A DNA stretch of 6,146 nucleotides from Candidatus Bathyarchaeota archaeon (GCA_030671315.1 DAOUZW010000072.1:1-6146); one strand, 5' to 3'; shown: positions 1 to 5,441, counted from the stretch's first letter. The notes: a model not told the origin generated them from the letters alone. Translations and numbers: made by a program.

Positions 1-138
1 AGAATTCTGCATAGACCATGTTTTGAATGTAAGCCCAAAGAAACAGCAGCTCTAGTGTCAAAGACTTTTAATGAATCTCCAAACTGTGATAGTGCTAGTT
101 CTGAATTTAATCGTAATATTTTAAGTCAGGAGGTTTGA
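1..138 (+). CDS. 3' end of an unrecognised upstream gene (partial)
   Basis: Frame 1 is open from the window edge to a TGA at 136-138, giving 45 residues with no start visible. The other two forward frames close early (TAG at 12-14 and near 53). The fragment has a Cys-x-x-Cys pair near its start (PCFEC, about residues 7-10) followed by a polar, Ser/Asn-rich tail. It ends 10 bases before the aIF1 start, and the aIF1 Shine-Dalgarno lies inside it, a spacing typical of an operon. I do not recognise the family. It could also be a chance open frame, because 135 bases is short. Confidence 0.35.
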   Translation, partial: RILHRPCFECKPKETAALVSKTFNESPNCDSASSEFNRNILSQEV

Positions 139-148
139 GCACCAAATT

Positions 149-457
149 ATGACAGATGTATGTACTGTTTGTGGCCTTCCAAAGGATCTATGTGTATGTG
201 GCACAATAAGCATGGAACAACAGGTCATAATAATACGTAAAGAACTGAGGAAATGGGGTAAAGCAACAACAGTAATTGAAGGTATAGACCCCAAAAGTAT
301 TGAACTGAGTCAACTTGCAACTAAACTTAAAGCAAAATGTGCATGTGGAGGAACCGCGAAGAATGGTAAGATACTCCTTCAAGGAGACCATAGAGACAAA
401 GTCAAAAAACTACTGACTGATGAAGGCTTTCCAACTTCGAATGTCGAAGTCCATTAA
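149..457 (+). CDS. Translation initiation factor aIF1 (SUI1/eIF1 family)
   Basis: This 102-residue protein matches the archaeal SUI1 family in length. aIF1 binds the small ribosomal subunit near the P site and helps start-codon selection in the cytoplasm. The N-terminus has four cysteines (C5, C8, C15, C17), which look like the small zinc-binding knuckle seen in many archaeal aIF1 proteins. The SUI1 core follows from about residue 24, with a basic segment (KELRKWGKATTVIEGID) and the conserved block KCACGGTAKNGKILLQGDH at about 63-81. The ATG at 149 is the only sensible start: an in-frame TAA lies at 122-124 with no good start between. An AGGAGG at 128-133 is a strong but rather distant ribosome-binding site, 15 bases upstream. 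The zinc-ribbon gene follows 15 bases after the stop. Identification is secure. Confidence 0.95.
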   Translation: MTDVCTVCGLPKDLCVCGTISMEQQVIIIRKELRKWGKATTVIEGIDPKSIELSQLATKLKAKCACGGTAKNGKILLQGDHRDKVKKLLTDEGFPTSNVEVH

Positions 458-472
458 GGAGCCTATTATGAT

Positions 473-700
473 ATGCAATTTCATGATATCGCTGAAACTT
501 TAAAAAATCTTAAACGTCAAAAATCTGGTATTCAATTCTGCCCTAAATGTGGGAGCCCATCAATTCTTGGATTAGGATCCTTGGATGGTTGGCTTTTGCC
601 AACACAATTTACTTGTGAAGAATGTGGATATTCTGGATATTTATTAATGGAACTTGATGAAGGTAAAGACCCCGAAGAAACAGAACTAACTAGCGATTAA
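473..700 (+). CDS. Small zinc-ribbon protein of unknown function
   Basis: This 75-residue protein has a treble-clef or zinc-ribbon signature: CPKCG at 23-27 and CEECGY at 48-53, with 21 residues between the pairs. Residues 1-20 are a short, likely helical, basic lead-in (LKNLKRQKSG), and the last 15 residues are strongly acidic. There is no signal peptide or membrane segment, so it is probably cytosolic. An AAGGAG at 456-461 overlaps the aIF1 stop codon and lies 11 bases before the ATG. This supports co-transcription with aIF1 and suggests a link to translation or transcription, but that is only context. A competing ATG at 468 opens a frame that stops after 11 codons and is rejected. The specific function is not recognisable. 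Confidence 0.8.
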   Translation: MQFHDIAETLKNLKRQKSGIQFCPKCGSPSILGLGSLDGWLLPTQFTCEECGYSGYLLMELDEGKDPEETELTSD

Positions 701-722
701 ATCTAAATATTATTAGTTGCTG

Positions 723-729
723 TTTTTTT
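723..729 (+). terminator. Oligo-T terminator after the aIF1/zinc-ribbon operon
   Basis: A run of seven T on the plus strand lies 22 bases after the zinc-ribbon stop codon. Archaeal RNA polymerase commonly stops at T-runs without needing a hairpin. The position between two convergent genes supports the call. Confidence 0.5.
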
Positions 730-754
730 GCCTAAAATTTCTTAGCGATTATTC

Positions 755-789
755 AAAAAAAGAAGAAATTGTGAGATTAGTTTTCTCAC
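755..789 (-). terminator. Hairpin plus T-run terminator of the TFB gene
   Basis: Read on the minus strand just past the TFB stop, bases 789-771 form a six-pair stem (GTGAGA with TCTCAC) around a seven-base loop. A T-rich stretch follows and ends in seven T (plus-strand A-run 755-761). The stem-then-T order holds only for the minus strand, fitting TFB, which ends at 797. Confidence 0.55.
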
Positions 790-796
790 TTAGATC

Positions 797-1723
797 TTAT
801 ACATTTAATCCCAGAGCTTCTTTAAGTCCTTTGTATCTGTTTCTCACAGTGACCTCTGTAACATTGGCGACTTCAGCTATGTCTTTCTGTGTTTTCTTTT
901 CACCCTCTAACACGCATGCAACATAGAGTGCAGCTGCTGCAAGACCCATTGGATCTTTTCCGGCTGCGATTCCTATTCTCTGTGCTTCTTTAAGGATCTT
1001 TATCGCGCCTCTTTGAGTTTTCATAGAAATATCGGCTTTGGAAGATATTTTTGATACACATCTTATTGGATCTTCTACAGGCATTTTTATGTCAAGTTCA
1101 CGAAGTAGTAATCTATAGCATCGGGCAACATCTTTTTTCTTTATCCTGCTGTCAGCTGCTACTTCTTTTAGAGTTCTAGGTGTTTCTGTGGCTCTGCATG
1201 CTGCGTAAAGTGAAGCTGCGGCTATCGCTACTATCGAGCGACCTCTTACAAGTCCACTTTCAAGTGCTTTTCTATAGATCACTGCAGCTCGTTCTTTTAC
1301 AGAATTTGGAATATGTAATCTATCGGTTAGTCTATCTAATTCTGCCATTGCTTGAGCAAGATTTCTGTCTACAGATGAGTGAATTCTTGTTCTAATCTGC
1401 CATTTTCTAAGTCTTAGCATTTCAAGACGTGTGTTGAGTGGTAGCTGTCTTCCGTAAGCATCACGATTTACACGGTCAATAACAGTTGATAATCCTTTAT
1501 CGTGAACTGAAAATGAAATGGGCACACCTACTCTTCCACGTGAATTTCTTTCTTCTTGCGTGAATGCTCGCCATTCTGGTCCCTGATTCAATGTTTGCTC
1601 TGTAATGACCAAACCGCATTCATGACATACTATCTCACCCTGATCATAATCTTCAATAAGATCTTTACTGTTGCATTCTGGACAATTTGTAAGTTTAATT
1701 GGTTTTCTTTCATTAGTTGGCAA
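797..1723 (-). CDS. tfb: Transcription initiation factor B (TFB/TFIIB)
   Basis: TFB bridges TATA-bound TBP and RNA polymerase and helps open the promoter. At 308 residues it has the full archaeal length. The N-terminal zinc ribbon uses C14, C17, C33 and C36. The B-reader/linker follows (W51, then NSRGRVG at 60-66, to about residue 95). Two cyclin-like repeats cover about 115-205 and 212-303, and the second ends in the helix-turn-helix (about 279-300) that contacts the BRE. The start is TTG at 1723-1721. An in-frame TGA lies three codons upstream, leaving no ATG or GTG, and a GAGATGA Shine-Dalgarno sits at 1736-1730. An ATG at 1713 is out of frame. The gene stands alone and is convergent with the aIF1 operon. 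Archaea often have several TFBs, so whether this is the main one cannot be told here. Confidence 0.97.
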   Translation of the reverse strand: MPTNERKPIKLTNCPECNSKDLIEDYDQGEIVCHECGLVITEQTLNQGPEWRAFTQEERNSRGRVGVPISFSVHDKGLSTVIDRVNRDAYGRQLPLNTRLEMLRLRKWQIRTRIHSSVDRNLAQAMAELDRLTDRLHIPNSVKERAAVIYRKALESGLVRGRSIVAIAAASLYAACRATETPRTLKEVAADSRIKKKDVARCYRLLLRELDIKMPVEDPIRCVSKISSKADISMKTQRGAIKILKEAQRIGIAAGKDPMGLAAAALYVACVLEGEKKTQKDIAEVANVTEVTVRNRYKGLKEALGLNV

Positions 1724-1729
1724 TCTTAT

Positions 1730-1736
1730 TCATCTC
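1730..1736 (-). promoter_or_regulatory. Ribosome-binding site that fixes the TTG start of TFB
   Basis: Minus-strand GAGATGA (1736-1730) is close to the ideal GAGGTGA and lies six bases before the TTG. The ATG inside it (1733-1731) opens a six-codon frame (MNKIAN) that ends at 1715-1713, past the TTG, so it cannot encode TFB. Confidence 0.6.
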
Positions 1737-1763
1737 AATTTATATTCGAACATAGCATCTCGC

Positions 1764-1778
1764 GCGTTAACAAAACGC
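1764..1778 (-). promoter_or_regulatory. Small hairpin in the TFB leader
   Basis: GCGTT (1764-1768) and AACGC (1774-1778) form a perfect five-pair stem with a five-base loop, about 40 bases upstream of the TFB start. It would lie in the 5' leader if transcription begins at the TATA-like box near 1855. A regulatory role is only a possibility. Confidence 0.3.
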
Positions 1779-1850
1779 TTTGAATAAAACTGAGCAGTTC
1801 TAAGCCGAGACGCTCCTTCTGGTCAGCTCAACTAATATTTAAGTGTTACT

Positions 1851-1860
1851 CATATATAAG
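1851..1860 (-). promoter_or_regulatory. TATA-like box, likely TFB promoter
   Basis: Minus-strand CTTATATATG resembles the archaeal TATA consensus. A start about 26 bases downstream would be near 1829 and give a leader of about 105 bases. A second candidate, TATAAATT at 1744-1737, is too close to the start codon to serve TFB. Confidence 0.4.
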
Positions 1861-1944
1861 TATAATGCATCATCCGATATTTACATAAAACCATCAAGTA
1901 AGAATAACATCAAATTTTAGTAAACCATCAAACAAAATGGAAAG

Positions 1945-1960
1945 CTTAAAGATTTAATCC
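1945..1960 (+). promoter_or_regulatory. Possible TATA region of the tRNA-Gln gene
   Basis: The AT-rich stretch CTTAAAGATTTAATCC lies 39-54 bases before the mature tRNA 5' end, giving a predicted start near 1974-1982 and a 5' leader of roughly 17-25 bases. The match to a TATA box is loose. Confidence 0.3.
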
Positions 1961-1977
1961 TTGAATTCAAATTGCAC

Positions 1978-1993
1978 CCGTCAATTAAGACGG
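1978..1993 (+). repeat. Inverted repeat (leader hairpin) before the tRNA
   Basis: CCGTC (1978-1982) and GACGG (1989-1993) form a five-pair stem with a six-base loop AATTAA. It ends five bases before the tRNA 5' end, so it would be in the precursor leader removed by RNase P. Confidence 0.4.
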
Positions 1994-2020
1994 AGGCTAG
2001 CCCGGTCGTCTAGCGGTCAA

Positions 2021-2041
2021 TATGTGGTCAGACACGATTAA
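2021..2041 (+). other. tRNA intron 1, D-arm position 21/22 (21 nt)
   Basis: Removing these bases restores the D loop and stem. The flanks fit a bulge-helix-bulge: central pairs G2015-T2039, G2016-T2038, T2017-A2037 and C2018-G2036; bulges AA|T (2019-2021) and AA|G (2040-2042); an inner TGT/ACA helix with a six-base loop. Two central pairs are wobbles. Because A is repeated at both ends, the cut could shift by one base, but the 2021-2041 register gives the best motif. Confidence 0.8.
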
Positions 2042-2057
2042 GGATAGCGGGCTCTGG

Positions 2058-2078
2058 ATCCTCCTTTAAGGAGAAGAA
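2058..2078 (+). other. tRNA intron 2, canonical position 37/38 (21 nt)
   Basis: The intron follows G37 (2057) and precedes A38 (2079). Bulges are GG|A (2056-2058) and AA|A (2077-2079). The central helix is C2052-G2076, T2053-A2075, a C-A mismatch and T2055-G2073. The inner helix is TCCT (2059-2062) with AGGA (2069-2072) and a six-base loop. The central helix is weaker than ideal, so this is a relaxed motif. Confidence 0.85.
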
Positions 2079-2099
2079 ACCCGTCGACGGGAGTTCGAA

Positions 2100-2120
2100 A
2101 AACATGTGTTTGTTCGAAAT
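2100..2120 (+). other. tRNA intron 3, T-loop position 59/60 (21 nt)
   Basis: This intron interrupts the T loop TTCGAA|T and has a textbook bulge-helix-bulge. The outer helix is the T stem; the central helix is TTCG (2094-2097) with CGAA (2115-2118). The three-base bulges are AA|A (2098-2100) and AT|T (2119-2121). The inner helix is AACA (2101-2104) with TGTT (2111-2114), with a six-base loop. The T-loop motif GTTCGAAA is repeated 19 bases on, inside the intron (2112-2119), and could mislead automated models. Confidence 0.9.
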
Positions 2121-2140
2121 TCTCCCCCGGGCTACCATAC

Positions 2141-2145
2141 TTTTT
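2141..2145 (+). terminator. T-run terminator of the tRNA gene
   Basis: Five T follow the encoded CCA after three bases, a usual arrangement for archaeal tRNA genes. A second run of six T at 2208-2213 may act as a backup. Confidence 0.5.
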
Positions 2146-2185
2146 ATGATGTCTGTGAAGCCATCTCACTGTTTTCAAATAACTT

Positions 2186-2396
2186 TTAGGGAAAAACAAA
2201 ATTAGGCTTTTTTCTTTCAGTCAAGATAGTGATTGGAATAATAATTACGATGATTAGCAATGATATGGTTGTCACAGTTGCAACATTCAGCTCCACGAAA
2301 GAATCCTGATGAAGCTAACATATTGAATAACAAGACGATGATTGCAGTTACTACGTTTGAAAATTGGAGAATTATTATGTTTTTTTGAACATTCAT
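2186..2396 (-). CDS. Possible small membrane protein in two overlapping frames (frameshifted or tandem)
   Basis: Two minus-strand frames look real in different parts. The first starts at ATG 2396 behind a GAGATGA Shine-Dalgarno (2410-2404, seven bases away). Its residues 7-28 are hydrophobic (IIILQFSNVVTAIIVLLFNM), but its tail to the stop at 2217 is rich in N, H and Y and resembles the shadow of the other frame. The second starts at GTG 2296 with AGGA at 2307-2304 and runs 36 residues to the TAA at 2186. It is one clear membrane helix (about 8-25) with a basic tail, TERKKPNFVFP. A one-base shift anywhere in 2219-2314 would join them into a two-helix protein of about 69 residues. Alternatives are two separate small proteins, a decayed gene, or chance in AT-rich DNA. 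No family is recognised. This is the only coding signal in the 342-base gap 2138-2479. Confidence 0.35.
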
Positions 2397-2464
2397 CTAG
2401 CAATCATCTCGATTAATTAAAGGAAAAAATATTCTAATGAAATAATTATTGATTGTGACTATTG

Positions 2465-2472
2465 AAAAAAAA
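2465..2472 (-). terminator. Oligo-T terminator of the mevalonate operon
   Basis: Eight T in a row on the minus strand begin seven bases after the stop codon of the last gene, the AcnX small subunit. No strong hairpin precedes it, as is normal for archaeal T-run termination. Confidence 0.6.
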
Positions 2473-2479
2473 CTCTCGT

Positions 2480-2905
2480 TTACGTCTCTTTTTTCTTGAA
2501 TTTTATTAGGCCTTCTGATGAGTTAATTATTACAAAATCTCCGGTATCTATTTGTTTTATTGGATCTATCTCTAGATTGTCGATCAATGGTATTTTTGCA
2601 ATAGCGCAACCTGCTGCTATTATTGGTTCAGTTTTACGATTTATTATTCCAGCTGGTTTGGTTCCATTCTTTGCCATTGCAAACAATGTATAAGATCCTA
2701 CTGTGCTTCCTTTACCATTGGGGAATATCAGTATCTTCTTTGTAATGTTGGATCCTTCAATTTCATGTCCATGTTCTATGATTAAACCTGTCTTAGGATC
2801 CACGCCGCCTAAGAAAGAGATTGGTTGACTAGTTACCAAAGCCTCTCCTTGGGCAATACCGTGAATAAGACCTCTTCCTTTGATCTTAATTTCCATTGAT
2901 CGCAT
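2480..2905 (-). CDS. Phosphomevalonate dehydratase small subunit (AcnX swivel domain, DUF126)
   Basis: This 141-residue protein is the separate swivelling domain of an aconitase X enzyme. With the large subunit upstream it should convert (R)-5-phosphomevalonate to trans-anhydromevalonate 5-phosphate. Family features are GRGLIHGIAQGEALVT at 10-25, and PNGKGSTVGSY at 62-72, whose serine (S67) is the conserved active-site position of this domain. KNGTKPAGIIN (79-89) and a hydrophobic AAGCAIAKIPLID segment follow. The ATG at 2905 overlaps the end of the large-subunit gene by 20 bases. A second ATG at 2896 (overlap 11 bases) is equally possible. The overlap and lack of a clear Shine-Dalgarno suggest translational coupling, fitting a one-to-one complex. 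Other AcnX enzymes act on cis-3-hydroxyproline, but the UbiD neighbour argues for the mevalonate role. Confidence 0.92.
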   Translation of the reverse strand: MRSMEIKIKGRGLIHGIAQGEALVTSQPISFLGGVDPKTGLIIEHGHEIEGSNITKKILIFPNGKGSTVGSYTLFAMAKNGTKPAGIINRKTEPIIAAGCAIAKIPLIDNLEIDPIKQIDTGDFVIINSSEGLIKFKKKET

Positions 2906-4085
2906 AATTCATACAGCCTTTTAGATCTCGAAGACATGCCTTTGATTTACATAGTGTAGGTAAATAATAAGCGGCCTTAGAAGAATTTGTCATCACTCGG
3001 CTTATTCCCATTCGCTCAAGAGGAGTGACGACCATACAAGTGTCTTTTAGTACTCGTCCACCAGCCTTTTCAATTTTATCTATGTATCCTTTTGATTTAG
3101 CAATTTTCCATACGTGTCTTGATGTACATACATATAGTTTCTTGACGAATCGGATCCCTCTAGAAATTTCTGAAATCTCTTCTATTTCTTCTATGCTGCA
3201 GTGAGGACATCCTATAAAGACAATGTCAGGATCGATTTCTTGTGATAATGCTTCTTTTGTTTCATTGAGATCGTAACGTTTGACAGTTATCTTTTCTCTT
3301 AGTTTTTCCTGTTTGAAATCTTTGGACTCTGGTGTAATGTCTTTGATGTGGTAGATTGCCTGGCCTCCTGAAGTTGCCATGGCGGCTCCTAATGTTTTAA
3401 GAAATATGTTGTTGATGAAGCCAGTTGGTAGATTTATTAACGGTATCTCGCCACTTACTTTTTTTCCTATGTAAAACCCTAGGAGGCTGAAGTCAAGTTC
3501 GTTTTTTATTTCATCTTGAACATCGATGGAAATAGTAGGCTTTCTATTTTCTTTAATGTGGAACCCATATAATGGCGTCTTACCTATGATGGCGCTTGCA
3601 AGTGCAATTGGGCCTCCTTCACGATTCGTCATCGCGCCTAAAACTGAATTTGCATATATTACTGCTGATGACTCCGCCCAAGCTAAATGTTCTCCATACT
3701 TTGGAATTTTTTCCAACAGATATGGTGTACATGTGCATGTTGACTCTACCCCAATTTCATTCAATGCTGAAATTATTTTTTTCTGATTTATAGCAAAATC
3801 TTCAGGAATTCCAATTTCTTTCCAATTATCTAGATCCATGCCTGTGGGATTAATGGAAGTATAGACGGAGGTTTTAGCTCCTAATCGGGAGAAATCTTTA
3901 ATAAATTCTAAACCTGCATCTCCGATTGTTTTATAGGATATTCCTGATATTTGTGCGCTTTTTATCGGTATTAATCTGTCAGCATCAAAGATCTCGCCCA
4001 TGGTCACCAGCAATCTCATTGCGGTTGCTGCAGCTTCACCTGACTCTCGGTTGAGAATTTTTTCTTCTTCCGCTGTGAGGTACAA
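2886..4085 (-). CDS. Phosphomevalonate dehydratase large subunit (aconitase X catalytic domain, DUF521)
   Basis: This is the iron-sulfur catalytic subunit of the archaeal mevalonate-pathway dehydratase. Numbered from TTG 4085 (399 residues), it begins MYLTAEEEKIL as family members do. It has TCTCTPY (C117, C119), AWAESSAVIYANSVLGAMTN (135-154), GCPHCS (C293, C296) and DTCMVVTP (C350). These cysteines are candidates for the three [4Fe-4S] ligands; by family pattern I favour one from each block. The frame is open upstream to another TTG at 4133, which would add 16 basic residues and overlap ubiD by 38 bases. I prefer 4085 because it matches the family N-terminus and leaves a 10-base gap after ubiD, but neither start has a strong Shine-Dalgarno. 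The C-terminal tail has three more cysteines (C379, C384, C391), which are not obviously catalytic. A cis-3-hydroxyproline dehydratase role is the main alternative. Confidence 0.93.
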   Translation of the reverse strand: MYLTAEEEKILNRESGEAAATAMRLLVTMGEIFDADRLIPIKSAQISGISYKTIGDAGLEFIKDFSRLGAKTSVYTSINPTGMDLDNWKEIGIPEDFAINQKKIISALNEIGVESTCTCTPYLLEKIPKYGEHLAWAESSAVIYANSVLGAMTNREGGPIALASAIIGKTPLYGFHIKENRKPTISIDVQDEIKNELDFSLLGFYIGKKVSGEIPLINLPTGFINNIFLKTLGAAMATSGGQAIYHIKDITPESKDFKQEKLREKITVKRYDLNETKEALSQEIDPDIVFIGCPHCSIEEIEEISEISRGIRFVKKLYVCTSRHVWKIAKSKGYIDKIEKAGGRVLKDTCMVVTPLERMGISRVMTNSSKAAYYLPTLCKSKACLRDLKGCMNYAINGN

Positions 4086-4095
4086 TGTTCTGCTT

Positions 4096-5400
4096 TCACG
4101 CTTCGTGATTGTGGGGGATTTTGGCTTTTTCAAAATCCCTTTTTTCTTTAAGAAAGGTCATTGTAGCGTCGATTCCGATCTTGGTTGTAAGGTTTAATTT
4201 TTGATCTCCAGATGGGTCTAGGCTTGATCCTCGTGCATTCTTTATCATCACCAATCCTCGGTCTCCTTGAAATCGAGTAGCTATTGCCCATTCAACATCT
4301 TTCATATCATTTACATCGATGTCTGTATCGACGATGATTACTTGTTTAAGTGAAGGATGACCTGCAAATGCTGCAAGAATCGCATTTTTGGCATCTCCTT
4401 CTGTCTGTTTTTCAATTGAAACTACTGCATGGAGCCAGTGGCAACCGCCAGGAGTTAGGTTTACATCTTTTATTTTTGGAATAACTCCTGCAACAGTTTC
4501 AGCAATTTTTGATTCTTGAGGCATGCCCATAAGTAATCCATGTTCCATCCCAGAAGGAAGTTGCGCATGATAAATGAAATCCTTTCTACAAAAAATATTT
4601 TCCACTTTTACTAAAGGCTGTTTGCGGATGATGTCATATGTGCCAGTCATATCTACAAAAGGACCTTCATCAACGTCTTCATCAAGAAGAATTTTTCCCT
4701 CAATAACAATTTCTGAGTCTGCTGGGACATTTGCATTAATGGTTTTGCATTTTGCTGTTTTCAGTTCACCGTTTAGCAGTCTATTGGCAATTCCGTATTC
4801 ACTTAAGCCGAATTGTGCAGGACACGCAGCAGCAATAAGAATGGCTGGATGTAGACCTATAGCGATTCCAATATCTAGTGTTTTTTGACCTGAATCTTTG
4901 GCAATTTTGCAAATTCTGTAAAGGTGTCGCGGAACGATTCTTACTGCCATGTGGTGGTTGTCAATGACCATGAAGCGATGAAATGAGACATTTTCTTTAT
5001 TCTCACCTGGTATTTTTGCAGATACTATGGCTGAGGTTATGAATGGTCCGCCGTCTCTATCGAAATGTGTCAGAATTGGTAAGTCATTAAGGCCCGACAA
5101 TTGTACTTTAGCTTCAAGAGCTCCATCGTAGTCAGGATTTTGTGGAGAATTAATAGCCTTCATTATGAATGGTCTGGTTTTCTCTATAGGCATTCCGAGG
5201 GCCAATGCCAATTTTTTCTTTGTTCCACATATACCTGAAACGATTATGTTTTTGTTTTCAGTTTTGAATAAAATGGCCTTTTTACCATCATGCTTTTTGA
5301 TCAGTGATGATGCCTGAAATTTAGTATCTATTGGCTTGTCGATTTCTATTAGTTCTTCTTCTCTTTGTAAATCTTGGATATATGACCTAAGGTCTGCCAT
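4096..5400 (-). CDS. ubiD: UbiD-family decarboxylase, likely anhydromevalonate phosphate decarboxylase
   Basis: This 434-residue protein is a full UbiD-family decarboxylase that needs prenylated FMN. By motif spacing to characterised members, the cofactor and metal site is N137 and R142 (NVSFHR), H159 (PRH) and E201 (SEYG). The acid pair is E245 and D250 in EGPFVDMTGTY, so the usual E-R-E triad reads as R142, E245, D250, with Asp at the last position as in bacterial UbiD. The family includes quinone-pathway and aromatic-acid enzymes. Here the gene sits between ubiX and both AcnX subunits, so the likely substrate is trans-anhydromevalonate 5-phosphate, giving isopentenyl phosphate and CO2. The ATG at 5400 starts a standard N-terminus (MADLRSYIQDL). 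Only a weak ribosome-binding site is seen, two AGTGA copies just before it. The enzyme is soluble, with no signal or membrane segment. Confidence 0.93.
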   Translation of the reverse strand: MADLRSYIQDLQREEELIEIDKPIDTKFQASSLIKKHDGKKAILFKTENKNIIVSGICGTKKKLALALGMPIEKTRPFIMKAINSPQNPDYDGALEAKVQLSGLNDLPILTHFDRDGGPFITSAIVSAKIPGENKENVSFHRFMVIDNHHMAVRIVPRHLYRICKIAKDSGQKTLDIGIAIGLHPAILIAAACPAQFGLSEYGIANRLLNGELKTAKCKTINANVPADSEIVIEGKILLDEDVDEGPFVDMTGTYDIIRKQPLVKVENIFCRKDFIYHAQLPSGMEHGLLMGMPQESKIAETVAGVIPKIKDVNLTPGGCHWLHAVVSIEKQTEGDAKNAILAAFAGHPSLKQVIIVDTDIDVNDMKDVEWAIATRFQGDRGLVMIKNARGSSLDPSGDQKLNLTTKIGIDATMTFLKEKRDFEKAKIPHNHEA

Positions 5401-5441
5401 TCACTTTTTCACTTATTCAGTCGATATTAGATATCCAGATA

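Larger units (their letters stand above)
1999..2137 (+). tRNA. tRNA-Gln (anticodon CTG) with three introns, CCA encoded
   Basis: The acceptor stem is fully paired: AGCCCGG (1999-2005) with CCGGGCT (2127-2133), then discriminator A2134 and encoded CCA (2135-2137). The D stem is GTCT (2008-2011) with GGAT (2042-2045). Its T13-G22 and G10-T25 wobbles and D loop AGCGGTCAA match the usual archaeal tRNA-Gln pattern. The anticodon stem is GCGGG (2047-2051) with CCCGT (2080-2084), and the loop is C32 T33 CTG G37 A38. The variable region is CGAC, and the T stem is GGGAG (2089-2093) with CTCCC (2122-2126). The A1-U72 pair is typical of archaeal tRNA-Gln, which is normally charged with Glu and then amidated by GatDE. 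Removing three 21-base introns leaves a normal 76-base tRNA. Base 9 is C, where a purine is more usual. Standard intron searches could miss this gene or mislabel it. Confidence 0.93.

Noticed and set aside
717..926. Plus-strand open frame over the end of TFB
   Set aside because: Antisense shadow of TFB and the terminator region; no ribosome-binding site and no recognisable protein.
1823..1877. Possible C/D-box guide RNA on the minus strand (ATGATGC and CTGA)
   Set aside because: The C box is not a proper RTGATGA, internal boxes are missing, and the would-be guides are almost pure A/T.
2030..2033. Alternative D-stem strand AGAC that pairs perfectly with GTCT 2008-2011
   Set aside because: It would leave an 18-base D loop and 13 unexplained bases before the anticodon stem. 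The GGAT choice gives the normal archaeal tRNA-Gln D arm and a clean 21-base intron.
2304..2340. TGATGA motif on the plus strand suggesting a C/D-box RNA
   Set aside because: The base before it is C instead of a purine and no CTGA D box follows at the right distance; the stretch also overlaps the small minus-strand frames.
3526..3793. Plus-strand open frames inside the AcnX large subunit
   Set aside because: Two mutually overlapping shadows, neither with a Shine-Dalgarno; the minus strand carries conserved AcnX motifs here.
4574..4888. 104-codon plus-strand frame inside ubiD
   Set aside because: Ser/Pro-rich shadow opposite a strongly conserved UbiD coding region; no family features.
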